Below, piece by piece: positions 9,649-18,488 of a stretch of 34,657 bases of DNA (its first letter is position 1; each line of letters begins with the position of its first letter). The stretch covers positions 1 to 34,657 of the forward strand of contig JABGTR010000008.1 of the NCBI GenBank assembly GCA_018646985.1. Direction: 5' to 3'. A model generated the notes under the pieces. It ran no database searches and was not told where the DNA came from. It worked only from the letters and a program-made list of their open reading frames with translations. The translations under genes and the position numbers were made by a program. Source of the stretch: Minisyncoccota bacterium (GTDB lineage: Bacteria > Patescibacteriota > Microgenomatia > UBA1400 > PJMF01).

Positions 9649-10437
9649 ATGAATCAAGAACAACAGGAGTTTTCAAAAAGAATAGCTGCTCTCACCGATG
9701 TAAGTTTATTGCTCACAAACAATCTTAAAGAAATTAAATTTGGCCCAGATGACTTAGAAAAACTTAAAAAAATAAATTTTCCTGTAATATTTGCTACCAC
9801 GCATCTATCAGATCTGGATACAACTGCCTTTCTTAATGTCTTGGCGAAAGAAACTAAAATTATGGTTTCTGTAGCATATGAATCTTCTCAAGAAAGTCCC
9901 CTTCAAAATTCAGTCGGTTGGTTTAATTTATCAATCGCAAAATTAATGGTTGGTAAAGAAAATTTCTTGCCGATTACCTCTCATCAGGGAAAGGGCGTGC
10001 TTGCACCCAAAGACTATGAGTCTCAAGCTGAAATAATCAAAAATGGAAGATCTATTGTCATGGCTGGCTACCATTCTAGAAAAATAGACAAGGCACGAGG
10101 AATAAGACATATTGGCCACAATCAACGTGGAGTAACCTTACCTAATAAGGGTGGAGTCGGAGCAGTTTTTTTATCTATTCTATCTGGTGCTCCAATAGTA
10201 CCAGTGGCCATTGACATAGAAAGTGATAAATTTAGACCAGGAATCTCTGTAAAAATAGGTGAGCTTATCTCTCCAAAAGTTAGCTCTGATTTTAGCAACT
10301 GGGAAAAAATGACTTCAGAAGAAAAAAGATTCGCAATTAGAGAATTAAGACATTACTCTGACATGATATTAAAATCTCAAGCTTCGATGTTGCCCACTGA
10401 AAAAAGAGGGAGACAATCTCAGGACTTACTTTATTGA
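9649..10437 (+). CDS. 1-acyl-sn-glycerol-3-phosphate acyltransferase-like (PlsC superfamily)
   Basis: HX4D motif (THLSDLD), GRSIVMAGYHS segment, APIVPVAID motif. Confidence 0.7.
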   Translation: MNQEQQEFSKRIAALTDVSLLLTNNLKEIKFGPDDLEKLKKINFPVIFATTHLSDLDTTAFLNVLAKETKIMVSVAYESSQESPLQNSVGWFNLSIAKLMVGKENFLPITSHQGKGVLAPKDYESQAEIIKNGRSIVMAGYHSRKIDKARGIRHIGHNQRGVTLPNKGGVGAVFLSILSGAPIVPVAIDIESDKFRPGISVKIGELISPKVSSDFSNWEKMTSEEKRFAIRELRHYSDMILKSQASMLPTEKRGRQSQDLLY

Positions 10438-10446
10438 GAGTTAAAA

Positions 10447-10474
10447 GTTCCAATTTCTTCCTACCCTCTCCGCA
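10447..10474 (+). repeat. tRNA-Ser 3'-end-like site #5 (26-nt class): GTTCCAATTTCTTCCTACCCTCTCCGCA
   Basis: 22/28 identical to site #4, same length, intergenic; lies 10 nt after the preceding stop codon and 2 nt from the next gene's stop. Confidence 0.6.
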
Positions 10475-10476
10475 GC

Positions 10477-11301
10477 TTAAGATCCATATGCTGTTAAATA
10501 ATCATTATATGATTTCATCAATCCCTTTATCGATGGATGAATTTCAGAATATTCAACCTGTCCAATTTTTCGAATAGGCAATATTTTAGAGCTGGTGCTA
10601 GTTAAAAAGCCTCCATCAAACTTAGCGATGCTATTTACACTAAGCTCCTTTTCAATAAATTTAAATCCCAAGCTGATGGCAATAGGTTTCAACGTCATCA
10701 AAGTAACACCAGATAACATACGAGACAATGGAGCATGATAGATATTTTTTCCTTTTACAAAACAGAGATTCGTTCTTGTTCCCTCAAGTACAATTCCTTT
10801 ATTGTCTACCAAAAGAGCATCGTAACAACCGACCTCTTTTGCTTTTTTGTAAGCAATATAACTACCCAGCATATTAAGAGTTTTTGCAGTAGGATATTTT
10901 CTCTCATACTTCTCAAGTATTAGACTAACTCCTTTTTTATAAAATTTTCTATTCGGATACAAAGGTGCTAATGGCAAAATAGTAAGACTAACTTCATTAC
11001 CTCCAATCAACAATAGCTTGATTTTATATGAATCTTGCTCTAATTTTTGAACAAGCTCTATAATTTTTTTCTTAACATAAGTTTTAGTAAATTTATGTTC
11101 AAGACCAATTGCAGTAGCAGAATATAGAAGACGCTCAACGTGTTGATCTACAAAATACAATACACCTTTCCTAACTTTTAGACTTTCATATACTCCATAA
11201 CCATAACAGTATTCAATATTATTGAAAGGAATTGTCGCTTTTTTAATAGGCTTAATAACTCCATTTAGTGAGAAGTGTTTGAAACGAAATATTTCATCCA
11301 T
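10477..11301 (-). CDS. Class IV aminotransferase (BCAT / D-Ala aminotransferase / ADC lyase fold)
   Basis: YGYGVYESLKVRKG, LNMLGSYIAYKKAKEVGCYDALLVDNKGIVLEGTRTNLCFVKG typical of PLP fold-type IV. Confidence 0.85.
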   Translation of the reverse strand: MDEIFRFKHFSLNGVIKPIKKATIPFNNIEYCYGYGVYESLKVRKGVLYFVDQHVERLLYSATAIGLEHKFTKTYVKKKIIELVQKLEQDSYKIKLLLIGGNEVSLTILPLAPLYPNRKFYKKGVSLILEKYERKYPTAKTLNMLGSYIAYKKAKEVGCYDALLVDNKGIVLEGTRTNLCFVKGKNIYHAPLSRMLSGVTLMTLKPIAISLGFKFIEKELSVNSIAKFDGGFLTSTSSKILPIRKIGQVEYSEIHPSIKGLMKSYNDYLTAYGS

Positions 11302-11402
11302 TGTTATTAACAGTATAATGCATTTTTAATACAAGAAAAATAATTGGAAGATAAAGGGTCATTGATTTATTAGAGTGACAATATGGTTTGCAAGACACTA
11401 TT

Positions 11403-11426
11403 GTTCTAGACCAGCATGCTCCGTCA
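11403..11426 (+). repeat. tRNA-Ser 3'-end-like site #6 (21-nt class): GTTCTAGACCAGCATGCTCCGtca
   Basis: 18/21 core identity to site #1, 24/32 over an extended gapless alignment; followed by inverted repeat GTCATTA-CC-TAATGAC. Confidence 0.7.
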
Positions 11427-11430
11427 TTAC

Positions 11431-12669
11431 CTAATGACTTTGAATCCTAATTAGTTTCCTAGCAGCCGCCATCCCCAAAGCTTGTAAGATTGCTCCAGCA
11501 GCAATCACTGTCATTACTCCCAGTTTTTTATCTAAATAATGAAAAGCAGCTAATATTAGCAGCATTGAACTGACTCTTCCTAAATTAATAAAGAACTCAT
11601 GATCAAGCACATAAGCATAGTTATCTGCTATCAGCCCTTCACCTTGAGTTTCTGTGGCCTTTGACATAATCGGAATATAAACAAACCAGAAGAGATTTCC
11701 TGAAACAATCATTGCCGTAATGTAAATAATTAACGTCAACTGACCAAAATTTACTAACAATAACAAAACTGCAACTAGCAGTGACAGAGTGCTCAACATA
11801 AGTAGTCTGAATCTATCCTTAGGCTGCATCTTACGTCCCACCATGTAAATAATTAGCCCCACCACCACCGCTAGTGCTGATTTTATAACTCCTAATACCC
11901 CCTCATCTCCAATAAAAGATAGAGTGATCGCTTCCACCACGGTTGCTCCCACCGCCATCTGCATAGTAGATGCTAAAACAAAAGTTCTAAATAATTTCCA
12001 ATCTGGACTTACTTTCTTAGGCCAAAAATGAGTTACTTTAAGAGTTGGAAACTCTTTAATTGAATTTAAAAAAATAGTTCCAACAAAGAGTACTATTACA
12101 CCAAAACCCATGATAGTCACATAAGCACCTTCAGCTCCAAAATTGGGCTGAGTACGAGACCAAACAATTAGCCAACCTGCTAAAAGTGGCAAAATTACTC
12201 CACTTAAATTTCCCACTAAAGTTACAATCCCAGAGATGTAATCTCGCTCTCTATCTTCAGTCAAAGTTGGGAAAATAAAGTTGCGGTTAGCCCAATAAAA
12301 ACCTGATGACAAACCAACTATCAAGCCCACACTAAAAATATTCCATAAGCTCAAAGTCTGAAATAAAAATAAAATTGCCAATGACCCACCTTGCAAAATC
12401 GAAGCAGGAATAAAAATGCGTCGCACATCCATAAACTTAATCAAAAAAGCATTAAGGTGAAAACCTAGTAAAATCATAATATAGACACCTAAATTAAAAA
12501 CTGCGATTGAAGAGATACTGTTAGTGCTAATAAAGAGATAGGCATTAGCAAACACAAAAATCAAATTATTGGAAATAATTTGACAAAAAATAGACAGCAC
12601 AAATTTTTGTACATCTGGTCTAAGCTGATGGAAAATACTCAGTTCACGCCTGAGCCGATCTCTTAACAT
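11431..12669 (-). CDS. MFS-type transporter
   Basis: About 12 hydrophobic helices, MFS-like pattern; overlaps the downstream-oriented GT2 gene in an operon. Confidence 0.75.
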   Translation of the reverse strand: MLRDRLRRELSIFHQLRPDVQKFVLSIFCQIISNNLIFVFANAYLFISTNSISSIAVFNLGVYIMILLGFHLNAFLIKFMDVRRIFIPASILQGGSLAILFLFQTLSLWNIFSVGLIVGLSSGFYWANRNFIFPTLTEDRERDYISGIVTLVGNLSGVILPLLAGWLIVWSRTQPNFGAEGAYVTIMGFGVIVLFVGTIFLNSIKEFPTLKVTHFWPKKVSPDWKLFRTFVLASTMQMAVGATVVEAITLSFIGDEGVLGVIKSALAVVVGLIIYMVGRKMQPKDRFRLLMLSTLSLLVAVLLLLVNFGQLTLIIYITAMIVSGNLFWFVYIPIMSKATETQGEGLIADNYAYVLDHEFFINLGRVSSMLLILAAFHYLDKKLGVMTVIAAGAILQALGMAAARKLIRIQSH

Positions 12670-13588
12670 AAGAGCTTATTATACCTTTAATTGTCCCCAC
12701 CATTACTCCCCAATCTGAGACTATTTGCAAAACTGGCAGGTAATACCAGCTTCTATCTAGATACTGAGCATTTTTCCACATCGCCCAGAATGAGTAAATA
12801 CTAGCACTAACCACTACAAAAGCAGCACATAAAATCCAATTTGGACAGAAAAAGACAGCCGCTAAAAATAAGAAGATAAGATAACGACAGAAAATTAAAT
12901 ATGACTTAATACGCGTAATGCCAGCTCGAGCATCGTACTGAGCCATTCCCATCACAGTTTGATAAAAATCTTGCCAGGTTTCAATCGGCCACCAAGCTAC
13001 CTTAGCTTTCTGAGTAAAGGTAAGTTTGAATTTAGCTTGTTCTAGGCGATGGGCAAAATCATAGTCTTCGCTCAAAGTTAAACTCTCGTCAAAACTACCT
13101 ACTGCTTGCCAAACCTGCTTCTTAATCATCATCGATCTGGTAGCTGGTAAGAAATGAGCTGGATTAACTCTATCTGGCATGACTAGCATGTATGGCACTA
13201 CCGCTGCCTGAAAAGCTGTCTCTGGAGCAGCGTCATAATAACCAGCTACTACTTCAGCCTGAGATTTAGTAGCTGCTTGAGCTAGTTTTTCCAACCAATC
13301 AGTGTGAGGCATACATCCAGCATCGGTAATAGCGACCCATTCATTTTTTGCTAGTTTGATACCAAAATTTCTGCCAGCACTCCGATTGCCTTTTTTAATA
13401 ATTAATTTCAAAGGAAAGCTAGGATGTTTTTTTTGGAAGACTTTAATTAATTGAACTGTATCATCAGTGGAACCAGCATCAATAATAATAACTTCAGCAG
13501 GCTGATATGTTTGCGAAGTCAAACCTAATAGTAAAGCTGCAATTGTTTCGACTTCATTTAATACTGTCACTATCACTGAAATATTCAT
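12644..13588 (-). CDS. Glycosyltransferase family 2
   Basis: ISVIVTVLNEVETI...VIIIDAGSTDDTV...GRNFGIKLAKNEWVAITDAGC. Confidence 0.9.
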   Translation of the reverse strand: MNISVIVTVLNEVETIAALLLGLTSQTYQPAEVIIIDAGSTDDTVQLIKVFQKKHPSFPLKLIIKKGNRSAGRNFGIKLAKNEWVAITDAGCMPHTDWLEKLAQAATKSQAEVVAGYYDAAPETAFQAAVVPYMLVMPDRVNPAHFLPATRSMMIKKQVWQAVGSFDESLTLSEDYDFAHRLEQAKFKLTFTQKAKVAWWPIETWQDFYQTVMGMAQYDARAGITRIKSYLIFCRYLIFLFLAAVFFCPNWILCAAFVVVSASIYSFWAMWKNAQYLDRSWYYLPVLQIVSDWGVMVGTIKGIISSYVKRSAQA

Positions 13589-14643
13589 TTAAGCTCCCAC
13601 AGCTGTTGATACTGATCTGCAATTTTCTTCCAAGTTTGCTGCTGGGCCCAAAGACGGGCTTGACGCGAATACTTATCTAAAACCAGAGTATTGTCTAGGA
13701 GCTCAAGAATTTGTTTTTTTAGCTGTTCTTCACTAGTTGAGACTAGCATGTAAGTAGAGCCTGGATATGACTTTAAGTATCGCTCTTTTAACTGTTGTGA
13801 ATAGAGTGCGCAAACTATTTTTCCCTGAGCTTGAGCTTCTAAAATAGACAGGTAGGAGGCAGACCAAACTAGGTCTGCTTTTGAGATATATTTAGTTAAA
13901 TCTGTAACCATCCCCGTGACTTGCCCATACCGCTCACATTCTTCTCGGTAAAAACCATCGCCTACCCAAGTTATTTTAATATCTAAAATTGATTTTAATT
14001 TTTTAGCCAAAGTCAAATACTTTTCTAAATCATTCTCTGCTTCCAACCGACCCACAAAAACGATATGTATTTTTTTTCCTATCTTCTTAGCTTTAAGCTG
14101 ATCATTTATAACTCCCCCATAGATAACTAAATCAGGCTTGTCCCAATAAAATTCTTGGATGTAGTCACCCACATGAATCGTCTTTAGAGCCAGCTTGCTC
14201 CAACACCACCGGGCTAACTTATTTTTGAAAGGCACAGGGAACTGTCCCTCCCAACCATGAAAAGTCAGGTAAATTTTCGACCAAAACAGAGGTAAAAGCG
14301 GCAATAGCCACCAATAAACATCATGAACATGAATTATGTCTGCTTTAAGTAAAAGTTGTGAATGTTTAGCCACCTGCTGCCAAACTGTTAATTTTTCTAT
14401 TAATTTAAGATCATAATTTTTCCCCAAATCAATCCTATTCACCTCAACCCTATTAATAGTTTCTTGAGCAGGCAAGCTGCTGTCGTGGAGCTGAGTTAAA
14501 ACTGAAACCTGATGACCTTGTTTAATTAGTTCTTTACTCACCTGATTTACATGAGTTTCAACGCCACCTAAGCGTGGCTCATAAAAAGGAGTTATCTGTA
14601 AAATTTTTACGGGCTTAGTTTTTATTACGGCTGTGGTAGGCAT
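13585..14643 (-). CDS. Glycosyltransferase family 4/1 (GT-B)
   Basis: ILQITPFYEPRLGGVETHVNQVSKELIKQGHQVSVLT; VFVGRLEAENDLEKYL. Confidence 0.9.
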   Translation of the reverse strand: MPTTAVIKTKPVKILQITPFYEPRLGGVETHVNQVSKELIKQGHQVSVLTQLHDSSLPAQETINRVEVNRIDLGKNYDLKLIEKLTVWQQVAKHSQLLLKADIIHVHDVYWWLLPLLPLFWSKIYLTFHGWEGQFPVPFKNKLARWCWSKLALKTIHVGDYIQEFYWDKPDLVIYGGVINDQLKAKKIGKKIHIVFVGRLEAENDLEKYLTLAKKLKSILDIKITWVGDGFYREECERYGQVTGMVTDLTKYISKADLVWSASYLSILEAQAQGKIVCALYSQQLKERYLKSYPGSTYMLVSTSEEQLKKQILELLDNTLVLDKYSRQARLWAQQQTWKKIADQYQQLWELK

Positions 14644-14663
14644 TAAGTTTTATCCTTACTGGC

Positions 14664-16424
14664 ATGATATCACTTACGCTCTGCGTTTTCCTATTTTTAC
14701 TGGCTAAACCAATCCAGGCTAGTGAGGTTTTATTTACAGATGAATTTATTGTTGATAATTTGGAGAGTTGGGCTGTAGTGCGAAACAGCCAGCACCATCA
14801 CCCTGAAAAACCGTGCTTTAATGGCGGATATCCAGCAGAATGGGAAGTCACTGATGGAAAACTCGGCATTAATATTAACAGCGGTGCTTGTATCACCGAA
14901 ATAATTCCCCAAAACCTAGATTTATCTGAGGTCAATAACTATGAGTTTGAGTTTGAGTGGTACTTTCCAATATCTACTCATATGGATCGCAATGTCTTGA
15001 TAAAATGGCAAGACGTGGATAACTGGTATGGGCTACATATTTTAGACGATAAGATATTGTTGGAAAAAGTAATTGCTGGAAAAGCTGAATCTTTGTACAA
15101 CAACTGGGGATATTATCAATTTGAAGCTGATCAAAACTATGATTTTAGAATTAGTGTCATCAATGACCTAATTACAGTCTGGATAAATGACCAGCAAATT
15201 TTACAAACTCTAGACAGACCTCCTTTCTTAATAAGAAATAAAACAGTGGGTTTTCGAGCCAGCAGTGGCAATATTTTCCAATCAAGCTCCTGGTTTGATA
15301 ACTTAATTGTTAAATCTTTAGATCAAGATGGTGAAAAAAAACTTAGTGTCCCACTCTATAAACAACATGATCCTAAGTGGAAAAATCATGAGTATGATCA
15401 TGCAAATGATTGGTCGAAGTCACCATCCATTGCCCGTTGGGGTTGTGCTCTGACTGCGATGACGATGATTCTGGACTACCATAGCATTAATCAACTCCCC
15501 AACGATCAAAAACTGAACCCAGCCAGTTTAAACGCTTGGCTGCAGGATCAAGATGATGGTTTTATTGGTGGAGGGTTAATCAACTGGCTGGCGGTGACTC
15601 GTTTAACTAAAACAATAAGCGAAGTACTGAAAACACCTACTCTAGAATACGAGTGGCTAGAAGGAGAAATTAAAAATGCAGTTGATGAGATTGATAAAAA
15701 TCAGCCAGTAGTTTTACAAATACCAGGGCATTTCTTAGTTGGTAATGGCTATGATGCCTCAAAAACAGATTTGCTCATTAAAGACCCAGCTTACCAACGA
15801 GATCTGCTAAGCCAACACGAGGCTGACCTACAGTCAATTCGCTCATTTAAACCTAGTTATACTGACTTGAGTTATCTACTAATTGTCCATGACCCAGAAA
15901 CAAAAATCTCTTTAATTGATGAAAGTGGTCAAATACCAGCTAAATTAAAAATCTACCAAGAATATGTTAAAAGCAATGAAGCTGAAGAACAAACAAAAAT
16001 TAAAATAATTCAAAGCTTAGCCAAACCAGAAAATGAAAAGTATCTACTAAAAACTGAGGGCGGAATAATTGAAATCTATACTTATGACACTGAAGGTGAA
16101 GTCACAATATTGACGCAAGAAGTTATTGGCAACAAAATTTTTGAGCTAAACTATGATTCTCAAAGTAAAAGTCAGTTAATAGAAATAACTAATAAATTTA
16201 CCCTCCTAAGAGATTTACTTAAAACCTTGTATGAGTCTGGAGAAATAACTACTAAATATGCTTATCTAAAACTAGACCAACTAGCTGCTTATGCTGAAAA
16301 TGATGAGCTAAACCGAGAAAGATATCAAGAACTGATCATTAAAAAAATTGGTGATTTAACTGAATTTATCACTAGCTCAGATGTTATAATTAAACACCTG
16401 AGGTCGTATAGCTCAGCTGGCTAG
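14664..16424 (+). CDS. Secreted protein with a concanavalin-like N-terminal domain and a C39-like cysteine peptidase domain
   Basis: Signal peptide; 'SVPLYKQHDPKWKNHEY...RWGCALTAMTMILDYH...QPVVLQIPGHFLVGNGYD...LLIKDPAY' C39-like pattern. Stop codon lies inside tRNA-Val. Confidence 0.8.
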   Translation: MISLTLCVFLFLLAKPIQASEVLFTDEFIVDNLESWAVVRNSQHHHPEKPCFNGGYPAEWEVTDGKLGININSGACITEIIPQNLDLSEVNNYEFEFEWYFPISTHMDRNVLIKWQDVDNWYGLHILDDKILLEKVIAGKAESLYNNWGYYQFEADQNYDFRISVINDLITVWINDQQILQTLDRPPFLIRNKTVGFRASSGNIFQSSSWFDNLIVKSLDQDGEKKLSVPLYKQHDPKWKNHEYDHANDWSKSPSIARWGCALTAMTMILDYHSINQLPNDQKLNPASLNAWLQDQDDGFIGGGLINWLAVTRLTKTISEVLKTPTLEYEWLEGEIKNAVDEIDKNQPVVLQIPGHFLVGNGYDASKTDLLIKDPAYQRDLLSQHEADLQSIRSFKPSYTDLSYLLIVHDPETKISLIDESGQIPAKLKIYQEYVKSNEAEEQTKIKIIQSLAKPENEKYLLKTEGGIIEIYTYDTEGEVTILTQEVIGNKIFELNYDSQSKSQLIEITNKFTLLRDLLKTLYESGEITTKYAYLKLDQLAAYAENDELNRERYQELIIKKIGDLTEFITSSDVIIKHLRSYSSAG

Positions 16425-16475
16425 AGCACACGATTCACATTCGTGAGGTCCCTGGTTCGAGTCCAGGTACGACCA
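16402..16475 (+). tRNA. tRNA-Val(CAC)
   Basis: Acceptor GGTCGTA/TACGACC, D-arm GCTC..GAGC, anticodon arm CACGA-TTCACAT-TCGTG, T-arm CCTGG-TTCGAGT-CCAGG. Confidence 0.95.
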
Positions 16476-16482
16476 CATACCA

Positions 16483-16568
16483 GGAGGTGTCGCATAGTGG
16501 CCAATTGCACACGCTTGGAAAGCGTGAGTCTTATGACTCCGTGGGTTCGAATCCCTCCACCTCCGCCA
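16483..16568 (+). tRNA. tRNA-Ser(GGA) with encoded CCA
   Basis: Acceptor GGAGGTG/CACCTCC, G73, long variable arm (GAGTCTTATGACTC), anticodon loop TTGGAAA, ends GCCA. Confidence 0.95.
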
Positions 16569-16637
16569 TGCAGGGACTATAGAACCTAATTTTAAATAAC
16601 CATTGTGTAATTATCTGGTATTTGAGATAATATTTTT

Positions 16638-17477
16638 ATGGAACCCAACCAGCCAACAGAGCAACCCAATCAGGTTCCACCAATTTCTTCTCAATCGATG
16701 AGTTCTCCAGCTTCTGTTTTCGAGCCAAAGTCATCTAAATTAGCCACTATTTTTTTAGTTTTTATTTCCATATTTTCCCTTTTTGGTCTATTTTACTTTT
16801 ATCTCCAAACTCAATTACTCAAACAGCAATTAAGTAGTTTACAAACTTCTTCAAATTACACGGAATCAACTAGGATAATTCCTAAGCCAACACTCACACC
16901 ATCAGCTTCTCCAGCCGTAGATTCACCACTATTTCAAATAAAAGAGCTTAGTTTGACTTTTCAATTGCCGGTTAAGCTATTAAAAAAAGGTAATTGGGAA
17001 ACGATAACTCTTCCAAGCGATACGGGCAACAATATTTGTTTTCACTTATTGCCGAGCACATCATGGTTAGTAAAATCTGTTAAAGCCGGTGGGGTTGGAA
17101 TTTGTTCTGGCAAGTATTTAACAATAAATAGTGTTTCTTCTGATTTTACAGCAGGAAGAGGCGGTAGTTTTACTGACATATCTGGATATCACATAAAAGA
17201 TGGGCAATATTTTTTAGGGCTTGATAATTCAGAGGGAGAGCGACCACTCACTACAAATAGCCCAAAAGAAGTTGCAACTTCTAATGGATTAAAATATTTG
17301 TTTATAACTGGAGAAAGTATTGATAATCCAGGGCAATTGTTGCCAGACAAATATGTTGGAGCACTAATAAATACAAGCAATCCAAAGTATCCAGGAATAG
17401 TAATTGCAATGGAACTTTCTGATCAACTAACTGTAGTCGACTTTAGTCAAATATTAGATACATTAAAATTCGAATAA
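16638..17477 (+). CDS. Hypothetical membrane-anchored protein
   Basis: Pro/Gln/Ser-rich N-terminus, one TM helix (LATIFLVFISIFSLFGLFYFYL), extracellular domain of unknown family. Confidence 0.65.
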   Translation: MEPNQPTEQPNQVPPISSQSMSSPASVFEPKSSKLATIFLVFISIFSLFGLFYFYLQTQLLKQQLSSLQTSSNYTESTRIIPKPTLTPSASPAVDSPLFQIKELSLTFQLPVKLLKKGNWETITLPSDTGNNICFHLLPSTSWLVKSVKAGGVGICSGKYLTINSVSSDFTAGRGGSFTDISGYHIKDGQYFLGLDNSEGERPLTTNSPKEVATSNGLKYLFITGESIDNPGQLLPDKYVGALINTSNPKYPGIVIAMELSDQLTVVDFSQILDTLKFE

Positions 17478-17534
17478 TAGGCTCTAAGTTGGTACACACA
17501 CCTCCACTAATTGTCGAGAATGAAGTAGTATAAT

Positions 17535-18482
17535 TTGTTAATGAAATTCGGCACTACTTTTAGTCACAGACAACTTCAGCATTTATCATGTCCCGTTTCC
17601 AAAGCTTTAGATAAAGCTATCGAGTTAAATTTTGACTATCTAAGAATCTGTGCCTACTGGGATGAGATTGAGAAAATCGAAGGTGAATACGACTGGTCTC
17701 AGCTAGAAAAAATATTAAATACTTGTCAAAAAAATCAACAAGGGGTGGTTCTGACTCTTGGAGTCAAAGCTCCCCGCTATCCAGAATTCTACTGGCCTGA
17801 CTGGATAGAAAAAAAAGATCCCAATCACAAACAAACTCAAGAAAAAATATTAAACTTTACTAAAAAAACTATTAAAAAGTTTAAACATTTATCTTGTATC
17901 AAGTATTACCAAATAGAAAATGAGGCTCTTGATCCATCTGGTCCTGATAACTTAGTAATTCCTCTTTCATTCTTAACCAAAGAAATTTCTGAAGTTAAAA
18001 AACTAGACAAGGTGAATGGTAAAGCCAGAGAAGGTGCCCTGGGGCACAACAGAAGAGTAATCACTAGCTTGTGGGCCAATGAACTATCAAGAAGAAACTT
18101 ATTGCCTCAGCTAACAAAATCATCAGATATAGTTGGCCTCGACCTTTATTACCAACAATTTGTTGGAAAAATATTGGGAAAATCATTCTATATGGGACCA
18201 CTTGATAGCCAGCAAAAAATAAAAAAGCTATTGACTAAAAACACTCAAGAATTCTGGATTATGGAGCTTCAAGCAGAGCCATGGGAAGCAAATAAGCATG
18301 ACTACTTAGCTAAGAATCCCAAAAGCATCTCTCCAGAAAAAATTAAATCCTCCTACCAACAAGTCAGTCGCCTCCCAGTTTCGACTATTTTATTCTGGGG
18401 TTTTGAGTACTGGTTTTATCAACTACACAAAAATAATAACCATAGCTATTTTGAGATTATTTCTGATATCATTTCCTCTTAA
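17535..18482 (+). CDS. TIM-barrel glycoside hydrolase-like protein (clan A)
   Basis: LRICAYWDEIEKIEGEYDWSQLEKI; YYQIENEALDPSG; IMELQAEPW (acid/base and nucleophile-like positions). Confidence 0.7.
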   Translation: MLMKFGTTFSHRQLQHLSCPVSKALDKAIELNFDYLRICAYWDEIEKIEGEYDWSQLEKILNTCQKNQQGVVLTLGVKAPRYPEFYWPDWIEKKDPNHKQTQEKILNFTKKTIKKFKHLSCIKYYQIENEALDPSGPDNLVIPLSFLTKEISEVKKLDKVNGKAREGALGHNRRVITSLWANELSRRNLLPQLTKSSDIVGLDLYYQQFVGKILGKSFYMGPLDSQQKIKKLLTKNTQEFWIMELQAEPWEANKHDYLAKNPKSISPEKIKSSYQQVSRLPVSTILFWGFEYWFYQLHKNNNHSYFEIISDIISS

Positions 18483-18488
18483 ACCAAT

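Noticed and set aside
725-11426. Classical tyrosine-recombinase integron with attC sites
   Set aside because: The visible recombinase is a serine recombinase, and the sites lack attC R-boxes (RYYYAAC/GTTRRRY); the fourth base of GTTC is wrong for GTTRRRY.
16483-16568. Intact tRNA-Ser(GGA) as the parental attachment site of the whole left-hand array
   Set aside because: Integration at a tRNA 3' end leaves 3' fragments downstream of the intact gene. Here all fragments are upstream in the same orientation, so a parent outside the window or cassette-borne mimics fit better.
17488-17508. Possible seventh degenerate site (GTTGGTACACACACCTCCACT) after the 16638-17477 gene
   Set aside because: Spacing (19 nt) and the missing GTTC and CTCCG signatures do not match either site class; resemblance may be chance.
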